DNA of 6,565 bases, from assembly GCA_020860805.1 (NCBI GenBank), contig JAJBTP010000174.1, positions 1 through 6,565 on the forward strand, in the 5' to 3' direction. Source of the stretch: Tannerellaceae bacterium (GTDB taxonomy: Bacteria > Bacteroidota > Bacteroidia > Bacteroidales > Tannerellaceae). The translations under genes were made by a program, and so were the position numbers. The notes under the pieces are model-generated. The model was not told where the DNA came from. It searched no databases and saw nothing but the letters and a program-made list of their open reading frames with translations. Positions 1-5,220 of the stretch are shown one piece after another (the first letter of the stretch is position 1; each line of letters starts with the position of its first letter).

Positions 1-169
1 CCAATGTTTTTTCAGATAAATAAAACATCTGGTAGCAAACCAAAATAAAGATTGTAATAGCACCCAGAATTCCTCCCAGATAAGGTATAAATTCCCTGAA
101 CAAGATATACCCTAATACCAATAAAATACCTATCAGGGAATACCTCCAATATTTTTCCTGTACACTCAT
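1..169 (-). CDS. AI-2E family transporter (PerM/YdiK type), N-terminal fragment
   Basis: The minus strand from an ATG at 169-167 reads 56 codons to the window edge, beginning MSVQEKYWRYSLIGILLVLG and continuing with YILFREFIPYLGGILGAITI. Two hydrophobic stretches (about residues 10-25 and 30-47) separated by an F-x-P-x-LGG-xLGA segment are the hallmark start of the AI-2E/PF01594 permease family, polytopic inner-membrane proteins of about 340-380 residues. Some members export the quorum signal AI-2 and others act as ion antiporters; the substrate cannot be told from this fragment. An in-frame stop (TAG) lies about 36 bases before the ATG, so this start is well bounded. The gene follows the small membrane protein at 233-463 after 63 bases with no obvious terminator, so the two may be co-transcribed. 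The rest of the gene lies left of base 1. Confidence 0.85.
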   Translation of the reverse strand, partial: MSVQEKYWRYSLIGILLVLGYILFREFIPYLGGILGAITIFILVCYQMFYLSEKTL

Positions 170-232
170 AATTTCTTCTGAAGATTCAATAAGATAAACC
201 TATCAAAAGAAACAAGAGAAGGATAGAAATGT

Positions 233-463
233 TTATTTCAGCCTGTTTTCTTTACTTTTCTGATAATCATCACGATATTTCTCCCTGATTTTTAACCTTT
301 TAATCTGAACAATCCGAAGTATTACTATAACGACAACAGATACACCCATAATACTAAAGTACTGAATATAATCAGGTTCCGGTTCATTTCCCGGCCATCC
401 CAGCACTCCCATAACAATAATATAGATGAGTAATATTATACCGGTTATATTAATCTTTTTCAT
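233..463 (-). CDS. small two-helix membrane protein, unknown function
   Basis: This 76-residue protein begins MKKINITGIILLIYIIVMGV. It has a hydrophobic helix at about residues 6-23, a short polar and acidic loop (GNEPEPDY, residues 25-32), a second helix at about 37-50 (SIMGVSVVVIVILRIV) and a strongly basic C-terminal tail (KRLKIREKYRDDYQKSKENRLK). By the positive-inside rule both ends should be cytoplasmic, with the acidic loop in the periplasm. I do not recognise a named family. A perfect TAnnTTTG box lies 33 bases before the start, and the AI-2E-family permease gene follows after 63 bases, so an accessory role to that transporter is possible but unproven. The compositional logic (basic N-terminus, two helices, basic tail) argues that this is a real gene and not a chance frame. 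Confidence 0.7.
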   Translation of the reverse strand: MKKINITGIILLIYIIVMGVLGWPGNEPEPDYIQYFSIMGVSVVVIVILRIVQIKRLKIREKYRDDYQKSKENRLK

Positions 464-495
464 AACTACTTTATTTTCTGATTTATATAGAAAAA

Positions 496-503
496 CAAAG
501 ATA
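496..503 (-). promoter_or_regulatory. putative Bacteroidetes -7 box (TATCTTTG)
   Basis: On the minus strand this reads TATCTTTG, an exact match to the TAnnTTTG -7 element of the Bacteroidetes primary sigma factor. It sits 33 bases ahead of the ATG at 463, predicting a leader of about 25 nt, similar to the one proposed for the GH76 gene. No convincing -33 TTG is seen at the usual spacing, so the call rests on the -7 box and its position just after the stop codon at 521. Confidence 0.45.
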
Positions 504-617
504 CACAGAATATCCGGTATTCATTCGTATAAAACGAACTTATCATAGGCGCGTTCTTTACCGGCCTGTATAGAAAGAATATAAATTCCCCTTGAAAGAG
601 GCAAAGAGAAAAATGAG

Positions 618-644
618 TTTCCGGAAGGTATTTCCTTCCGGAAA
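618..644 (-). other. strong hairpin with U-rich flank inside coding sequence
   Basis: An 11-bp perfect inverted repeat (arms TTTCCGGAAGG at 618-628 and CCTTCCGGAAA at 634-644, loop of 5) lies within the sorting-tail codons of the gene at 521-2293, about 95 bases before its stop. On the minus (coding) strand the hairpin is followed by CTCATTTTTCTC, giving it the look of a weak intrinsic terminator inside the gene. It may instead be a by-product of the Pro/Gly/Ser codons rich in CCGG. Confidence 0.5.
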
Positions 645-1130
645 ACCGTTGTTCCGGCAACCGTACAAATAATGACCTCACCCGGTTTACCCGGATTATT
701 AACAGAAAGATTTTTCCCTTTCAACTGATAAAGAGAAGAGGTATTGGGAAGAGGCGTAGGTAAAACAGCAGACCGGAAACCAGGTTCCGGCATACCTGTT
801 ACCGGTTTCCCGGACGGCATATATCCTGCTGAAGAAGCTACTACAGGAGGACGTATACGTACATGACACGAAGAAGAGGCTTTCATAAAATAGGCAGAAA
901 AAGGAGGAAGCTGAAAATCACTATCAAGGGATAAAGCAATATAACGGTTTCCGTTAAAATAATAAATTTCCGGTACTAACTGATTCGGTTTAACAATCTG
1001 TTTCAGACACATAGGAGCCGGAAAGGGATTACCACACAATACCCAGCCATGATTCTCATTCTCCGTACCGGAAGGGCAGGCCGGTATATCCAAAGCCAGC
1101 ATCCACTCATTACTATCCCATACAACAGGC

Positions 1131-1136
1131 TTTTTT
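1131..1136 (-). other. A6 homopolymer at frameshift 2
   Basis: On the coding strand the text reads CAGGAAAAAAGCCTG. The upstream frame gives SSQEKS followed by unconvincing residues; the downstream frame gives GKKPVVWDSNEW. A 7-A tract would join them as SSQEKKPVVWDS. The downstream frame meets a TGA near 1212 when followed backwards, so the switch must lie between about 1130 and 1210. The homopolymer is the simplest site. Confidence 0.6.
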
Positions 1137-2254
1137 CCTGAGAAGAAATAAGAATCTGCTGTTTCAAGGCCTCTTCGTCCAAAGCCATTAAATATCCCTT
1201 TCCTCTTTCAAATAAGGGTATATCACGAGGATAATCAGCAGAAATTACGTTCCAGTTTCCCTGTCCCCGGTTCGTTTCACTCCGCTTTTTTCCATCATAA
1301 GACAATACATAATAAAAATTTCCTCCTTCATTAGGCTTATTATCCTTTAGAATAAATTCTTCATCTATATCCGGAAGATACACATCAAAAGGAAAAGAAA
1401 CAAAATACCACTTTCCCTTTTCCGGAAAATCTTTCACTACAGTTACCCGGTTGGACGTTTCATAGGTACCTGCGGTATAAATTCCTATATCAGAACCATA
1501 CAGATAGGTAAGTGACTGTTTTAAAGAACCTTCTTTATGAATGGTCACGCTACCATCCGCTACATGAATTTCTCCACATTTCTCAGGTGTGGAAACCGCC
1601 ACGTTTCCATTGATAAGTCCCCTACGTCTATTGGTAGGAGGCAATAACGACCAGCGTTCTACATCTTCCCGCCCGCCTGTTCCTGTAAACAACGTATAAC
1701 GGGGTCTATCACCATACGTTATGATTTTATCAATAAAAAAATTGCCTTTACTTCCACCGGATACCCGTAGTGTTAAATCTACCGGATTGCTATACACATA
1801 CACATGATCACGTTCTTTTCCTTTAAACACAAAGTTTTCACCAAAATTCTTAGGATAAATAGAATTTTTAATATCTAAAGATTCATCAAAAACATTAGGT
1901 TGTGTAGAAGCGGAATATACCTTGAATGAACTTCCCGGATCTACTCCGGAAGCAGCCAATAAAAAAATAATATAAAAAGCCTTATAACTCTCATATCCGG
2001 AAACCTTCCATTTGATTTCGCTATTCATCGGAAGCCTCAAAAAATAGTCACCATCTGCTCCCTGAATAGGATAAGAAGCCGTGGTTACAATTTCTGATGG
2101 TATGCCGTGTTCTTCCCAGCTCCAATTATCAGCAGTAGAACCTTCAAAAGATTGGATTAAAAACGTATCCCGGAGAATTTTATTAATATTTTCATCATGA
2201 ATCAAAGTACTCCAGGAAGCAGGATCGAGTACCCGTGAAAAGAGAACAGGACAG

Positions 2255-2270
2255 AAAAAAAGAAAAAAAA
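2255..2270 (-). other. paired T8/T7 homopolymers at frameshift 1
   Basis: The coding strand carries eight T, one C and seven T in the hydrophobic core of the signal peptide. The ATG at 2293 (or 2278) opens a frame that ends at 2195, while the long downstream frame has no ATG before an upstream stop. Its only nearby start would be a TTG at 2205, which would discard the signal peptide. Removing one T joins MRAFF to LFFCPVLFSRVLDPASWST, a plausible signal peptide. Runs of this length are known substrates for replication and transcription slippage. Confidence 0.6.
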
Positions 2271-2308
2271 GCCCGCATGTTTGTTTTGTACATAAACGTA
2301 ATTATTTT

Positions 2309-2344
2309 CAAAGGTTAAGAGGAATTAGTTAATCCACAAATCTA
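2309..2344 (-). promoter_or_regulatory. candidate promoter region for the gene ending at 521
   Basis: Two overlapping readings are possible. One is a perfect -7 box TAGATTTG (minus strand of 2337-2344) with no good -33. The other uses its TTTG (2337-2340) as the -33 element, 20 bases before AACCTTTG (2309-2316), a 5-of-6 match to the specified bases of the -7 consensus. Start codon ATG 2293 follows either one closely. The choice cannot be made by eye. Confidence 0.3.
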
Positions 2345-2465
2345 AATAAAATCTATCAATGTACCTTATCTTTAAAAAGATATTTAATTGATCTATATCA
2401 AAAAAACAAACAGCAAAAAAACAACCTAATATCCACTAATTCAACACTATAGATACATTTTCTAC

Positions 2466-2544
2466 CATGCGACAGTCATGCAACAGTTACTTCCCGCTTC
2501 CAGAGCGGGTTTGAGAGGGGTCTGAAAACACCCGTGCAACAGTC
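2466..2544. repeat. short TGCRACAGTY repeats around a GC hairpin
   Basis: CATGCGACAGT (2466-2476) is followed directly by CATGCAACAGT (2477-2487), a near-perfect 11-bp tandem pair, and TGCAACAGTC recurs at 2535-2544. Between them lies a hairpin, CCCGCT (2493-2498) with AGCGGG (2504-2509), and a short GGGT/ACCC pairing around 2518-2533. The arrangement could be a protein-binding site or a decayed mobile repeat; no function is assigned. Confidence 0.45.
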
Positions 2545-2597
2545 CTTTACCTTATATATTAAAAAGAATAATAAAATAGAGATTTATCTGAAAATAA

Positions 2598-2719
2598 GAT
2601 ACGTATCTCACGGGAGTGAGTCCGGTATCTCACGGAAGCAGCCCCGGTATCTCACGGGAGTGAGTCCGGTATCTCACGGAAGCAGCCCCGGTATCTCACA
2701 GGAGCGCGATACGTATCGC
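2598..2719. repeat. 44-bp tandem repeat array flanked by GATACGTATC palindromes
   Basis: Five 22-bp units begin at 2603, 2625, 2647, 2669 and 2691, each opening GTATCTCAC. Units 1 and 3 are identical, units 2 and 4 are identical, and the two types differ in their second half, so the array is a perfect 44-bp duplication (2603-2646 and 2647-2690) plus a diverged partial third copy. The palindrome GATACGTATC sits at each end (2598-2607 and 2708-2717, the latter extended to a 14-bp palindrome at 2706-2719). Type-one units contain CTCAC and GTGAG arms around GGGA. The right end lies only 9 bases past the stop of the GH76 gene, so the array would be transcribed as its 3' UTR unless transcription stops first. 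Confidence 0.9.
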
Positions 2720-2728
2720 ACAAAAACC

Positions 2729-3919
2729 TCAGAATTCCCTTATTTCTGTAAAGAGTTCAATCATACAGGCATTATCCAGTAACCACTTATAAGGTTGTTT
2801 CTTGATACCTGTCCAATCTTTCCCTAAAAAGCCGTTTTCATCGCAAGTATATTGCCATGCGTACCGTGCATTACCAGCCATCGTATCTACATATAAACTG
2901 TTTTTATCGACTTTATAAAGGGCTGTTAGTCCTCTAAGCAAAATGACATTAAACCAGGGGTCATTGGAATAAAATAGTTCTTCATTTCCTTCAGATGTTT
3001 TTTGAACAGCTGTGAAATGTTGAAAAGCTCCTTTTGCAGTTTGTTGGGCTTCTGTCAGATATTGCTCATTCCCGGACTCTTCATACAGTAAGACACCTGC
3101 CTGTATCATCTGCCCGCTATTATACGTGTATTTCGCTTTATCAACGGAACCATCCAAGCGTATATTGTCCCAATAAACAGAATCATCCGGATCGCATAAA
3201 TTCTTCCGTATCCAGTTATACGTCTCTTTTGCCTGTTCCAGATACGCAGTATCTTGTGTAAGATTAAACAGTTTCATACAAAGCACAGCAGCCGGTGCAT
3301 TCGAACAGGTATTTTTAGAGGTCTGCATCTGCTCACACCAATAAATCCCACCTCCTAATTTATCATCCCAACCACTATAAATATACCGGTGTAACTGAAT
3401 TGCTTTATCCAGATAGTATACATTTCCGGTTAATTCATACAAATCACAGAAATCAATAGCCAGCCAATCATTGTCATCATAAAAACGATCGCTTTCTCCA
3501 TTAAACAACGGATAACTCTGGTAACACCACGGCTCCCGGGTAGTATCCCAATACAATTCCAGCCCCGGTAAAATACGTTCCTCCAGAATTTTCAGATATT
3601 TATCCTCACCCGTATGTTTATATAAAGCAATCACGCCCGACAACATACCTGAATAAGGCCACAAAAAGGAAACTTCCTGGTTTTTCTTTTGTTCTGCTCC
3701 CTCAGCAAGATACCCTACATAATTATCCGGGTTATGAGGATAGGTCTCCATTAATAAGCCATATTTTTCTACCTGGTATTTATCCAATATCAGATGTAAT
3801 AAACTATCGGCAATAACAAGGTCAGCAGTTTCTTCTTTAGGTACAGAAGAGGAGGCAAAGGAGTTCAAAACAAAAATAATAAATGACAACAAGGTCAGCA
3901 AACTTAGTTTGTAATTCAT
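2729..3919 (-). CDS. secreted glycoside hydrolase family 76 (endo-alpha-1,6-mannanase-like)
   Basis: This 396-residue protein belongs to GH76 (PF03663), (alpha/alpha)6-barrel retaining enzymes that cut the alpha-1,6-mannose backbone of fungal mannan or related mannans. The diagnostic motif YDDNDW is at residues 147-152; by family knowledge the adjacent aspartates D148 and D149 are the nucleophile and acid/base. Further family blocks are GGGIYWCEQ (189-197), SKNTCSNAPA (201-210), TYNSGQMIQAG (265-275) and the C-terminal KWLLDNACMIELF (378-390). Length is normal for a single catalytic domain. Residues 1-22 are a type I signal peptide (MNYKLSLLTLLSFIIFVLNS, then FA/SSS); there is no lipobox cysteine, so it is likely periplasmic or secreted. 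It has its own promoter (3949-3978) and is isolated from the preceding operon by a terminator. No SusC/SusD or other mannan-utilisation genes are in view, so this is not an obvious polysaccharide-utilisation locus; the target could be host, fungal or self glycans. Confidence 0.9.
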   Translation of the reverse strand: MNYKLSLLTLLSFIIFVLNSFASSSVPKEETADLVIADSLLHLILDKYQVEKYGLLMETYPHNPDNYVGYLAEGAEQKKNQEVSFLWPYSGMLSGVIALYKHTGEDKYLKILEERILPGLELYWDTTREPWCYQSYPLFNGESDRFYDDNDWLAIDFCDLYELTGNVYYLDKAIQLHRYIYSGWDDKLGGGIYWCEQMQTSKNTCSNAPAAVLCMKLFNLTQDTAYLEQAKETYNWIRKNLCDPDDSVYWDNIRLDGSVDKAKYTYNSGQMIQAGVLLYEESGNEQYLTEAQQTAKGAFQHFTAVQKTSEGNEELFYSNDPWFNVILLRGLTALYKVDKNSLYVDTMAGNARYAWQYTCDENGFLGKDWTGIKKQPYKWLLDNACMIELFTEIREF

Positions 3920-3948
3920 AATAAAAACATTTTAATACATTGGTCACA

Positions 3949-3978
3949 CAAAAATAAATACGTTTAAAAGTAGTCAAA
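3949..3978 (-). promoter_or_regulatory. Bacteroidetes primary-sigma promoter of the GH76 gene
   Basis: On the minus strand a -33 TTTG (3978-3975) is followed after 18 bases by TATTTTTG (3956-3949), matching TAnnTTTG exactly. The predicted start of transcription near 3942 gives a leader of about 24 nt before the ATG at 3919. Both elements and spacing fit, and the promoter lies just after the terminator of the preceding operon. Confidence 0.7.
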
Positions 3979-3984
3979 GAAGTA

Positions 3985-4024
3985 AGTAGCTACTATTAGC
4001 TGACAACTAAGAAACGTTGTTTCT
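3985..4024. promoter_or_regulatory. inverted repeats upstream of the GH76 promoter (possible operator)
   Basis: A perfect 10-bp palindrome AGTAGCTACT (3985-3994) lies 6 bases upstream of the -33 box, and a second inverted repeat, AGAAAC-GTT-GTTTCT, spans 4010-4024. Both occupy positions where an activator could bind. The sequence does not identify a regulator, and short palindromes occur by chance in AT-rich spacers. Confidence 0.3.
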
Positions 4025-4042
4025 GAGAACTTCTTAAAACAC

Positions 4043-4070
4043 TACCGGGTGTCTAAAAAGACACCCGGTA
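4043..4070 (-). terminator. intrinsic terminator closing the propeller/binding-protein operon
   Basis: A perfect 12-bp stem (TACCGGGTGTCT at 4043-4054, AGACACCCGGTA at 4059-4070) encloses a 4-base loop, 14 bases past the stop codon at 4085. On the minus strand it is followed by GTGTTTTAAG, a modest U tract. The stem is nearly symmetric, but the plus strand has no gene converging here, so its job is most likely to end the minus-strand transcript. Confidence 0.8.
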
Positions 4071-4084
4071 CAAATATAATCATT

Positions 4085-5212
4085 TCATTTTTCTATCATA
4101 GGTCTGTAATACCGCAATTCATAATCAGGCAAAAGAGAAGGATGGAATATCTTAATCAAATCCTTCAATAAATAATCCGGATGAAGAGGAAATTCTTCAT
4201 AATAAGGCACTATACTGGTATTACAGCCAAAAATCGTGCGGTTTTTAAAGGCATCAAAGTTTTCGTAGGGGGTATATTCAGCACGTAAGTCTTTGTAAGA
4301 CATTTCATGTGCCAGATTGTATTTTAACAACCAGAAATCGGCATGGATAGCCTCATCCAATACGGTTTCAAACGACATGGGAATACTGCCACCGCCGGGT
4401 AAATCTTTAAAGATATAATCAGCTCCGGCATCTTTAAAAAAATGAGCGGTATAACTATCGCCTCCTGAGACATACCAGAAAGAGCCATATTTCCGTTCAC
4501 TAAACACAGTGGGTTTGTACTCAACACCCGAAACCAGTTCTTTTAAGGCCAGATAATTGGTTTCCGTTTCGGAAAAAATAGTCTTCGCTACTTCCGGTTT
4601 ATCAAATAACAAAGCAAAGAACCGGATCCATTCTGCACGCCCTAAGGGTAACGTTTCCATATAATCAGCAGCTTCCAGAATAGGAACCCCTATTTTTTCA
4701 GCCTGTCCATATCCGGAATTCTGAAAAGGAGAAGCAATAATCAGTTCCGTACCGATATCCATAATTTTTTCCACATTCGGAGCCGTTGACTCACCGAGAT
4801 CAGCAATACGTCCACTTTTCAAACCTTCCTGAATAGCGGGTGTATCCATATACTGAGGTTCACATACCCCAACTATTTTATCCGTCTCACCCAATTGGTC
4901 AATAATAGCAGCATGGACGGATGTATAAACCACTACATTCCGCACTGGAGTCCGTATAATAGTACCCTGTGGTAAAGCTGCCGGTAAAGCTTTTTCCCGG
5001 TTAACCAACACATACCGCTGTAAAAGTTTCTCCCTGTTCCAGGGGTCAACCACATCCACCAACGTATAATCCGGATATCGTTCTATACAAAATCCGGAAG
5101 CATACCGAAGTGAATCCGAACCCTCAGATTCTCCCTGAGGTAAATTCCTGCCGGATTGCCCACAGGAGAAAAGCAGGAGGGTTAAAAATAATAGAGAAAT
5201 GTGTCTCATCAT
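4085..5212 (-). CDS. BtuF/FepB-type ABC substrate-binding lipoprotein, probable corrinoid binder
   Basis: This 375-residue protein starts MMRHISLLFLTLLLFSCGQS; the lipobox LFSC puts the lipidated cysteine at residue 17, followed by G and not an acidic export signal, so it should face the periplasm. An extension of about 70 residues precedes a class III periplasmic binding fold (PF01497). This begins at about residue 88 (TPVRNVVVYTSVHAAIIDQLG), with IVGVCEPQY (113-121), NVEKIMDIGTELIIAS (146-161), the interdomain helix region near 190-230, PGGGSIPMSFETVLDEAIHADFWLL (272-296) and the C-terminal LHPDYLLKDLIKIFHPSLLP (343-362). Family members bind cobalamin, haem or ferric siderophores and deliver them to an inner-membrane ABC importer. 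The upstream BtuG-like propeller, 8 bases away, favours vitamin B12 or a related corrinoid, which is inference from known Bacteroides loci. The ATG at 5212 is taken for its spacing from the preceding stop; ATG 5209 is equally possible. No permease or ATPase gene follows. Confidence 0.85.
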   Translation of the reverse strand: MMRHISLLFLTLLLFSCGQSGRNLPQGESEGSDSLRYASGFCIERYPDYTLVDVVDPWNREKLLQRYVLVNREKALPAALPQGTIIRTPVRNVVVYTSVHAAIIDQLGETDKIVGVCEPQYMDTPAIQEGLKSGRIADLGESTAPNVEKIMDIGTELIIASPFQNSGYGQAEKIGVPILEAADYMETLPLGRAEWIRFFALLFDKPEVAKTIFSETETNYLALKELVSGVEYKPTVFSERKYGSFWYVSGGDSYTAHFFKDAGADYIFKDLPGGGSIPMSFETVLDEAIHADFWLLKYNLAHEMSYKDLRAEYTPYENFDAFKNRTIFGCNTSIVPYYEEFPLHPDYLLKDLIKIFHPSLLPDYELRYYRPMIEK

Positions 5213-5220
5213 TTCTTAAT

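Larger units (their letters stand above)
521..2293 (-). pseudogene. secreted T9SS-tail protein gene, interrupted by two apparent frameshifts
   Basis: Three minus-strand reading segments appear to form one protein of about 590 residues. Segment one starts at ATG 2293 (MYKTNMRAFF, a signal-peptide start) and in its own frame stops at 2195. Segment two (about 2262 to 1137) continues ASWSTLIHDENINKILRD and carries a beta-rich body with WYFVSFPFDVYLP, FYYVLSYDGKKRSE and FERGKGYLMALDEEAL. Segment three (about 1136 to 521) continues KKPVVWDSNEWMLALDIPA, then GWVLCGNPFPAP, PPFSAYFMKA, a Pro-rich linker and a tail with TVAGTTVFRKEI, LSRGIYILSI and final KFVLYE. The SFPF/YDGKKR/GKGYLMA block followed by the GNPF/PFSAYFMKA block is the usual continuous order in large secreted Bacteroidetes proteins, so the break is in the DNA and not between two genes. 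The last 75 or so residues resemble a type A T9SS sorting domain (G-x-x-V, then GIYIL). The joins fall at or beside T8/T7 (coding strand) and A6 runs. Exact function is unknown; a cell-surface or adhesin-like role is inferred. A sequencing error, decay, or slippage/phase variation would all fit. Confidence 0.75.
2294..2728. other. 435-bp non-coding, repeat-rich intergenic region
   Basis: No credible gene lies here. From left to right it holds a promoter-like stretch for the minus-strand gene ending at 521, an AT-rich segment with a weak hairpin (TATCTT at 2367-2372 with AAGATA at 2377-2382), a pair of 11-bp repeats with a GC hairpin (2466-2509), and the 44-bp repeat array (2598-2719). The plus-strand open frame over 2534-2782 is produced mainly by the repeats, whose 22-bp period is not a multiple of three. 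Confidence 0.7.

Noticed and set aside
466..681. Minus-strand 71-codon frame
   Set aside because: It overlaps the sorting-tail codons of the gene at 521-2293 in another frame, and its product lacks any coherent domain.
1131..1140. Programmed -1 ribosomal frameshift of the dnaX type
   Set aside because: A-AAA-AAG is present, but in the incoming frame the codons are GAA AAA AGC, so the heptamer is out of phase. No clear downstream stem is evident, and the gene has a second break that needs another explanation.
2598..2719. CRISPR array
   Set aside because: The units abut with no variable spacers and alternate between two fixed sequences. This is a tandem repeat, and no cas genes are in view.
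2534..2782. Plus-strand open frame of 82 codons
   Set aside because: It consists mainly of the 22-bp repeats read in shifting frames and ends inside the GH76 gene. It has no promoter, domain or signal that I can see.
3034..3261. Plus-strand 75-codon frame
   Set aside because: It is antisense to the GH76 catalytic domain, which carries unmistakable motifs.
3920..4084. Cobalamin riboswitch between the binding-protein and GH76 genes
   Set aside because: The space is too short, is taken up by the terminator and a promoter, and shows no B12-box-like sequence. A riboswitch for the operon would be upstream of the window.
4324..4527. Minus-strand 67-codon frame inside the binding-protein gene
   Set aside because: It is a shadow of the BtuF-type gene in a different frame; the longer frame has clear family motifs.
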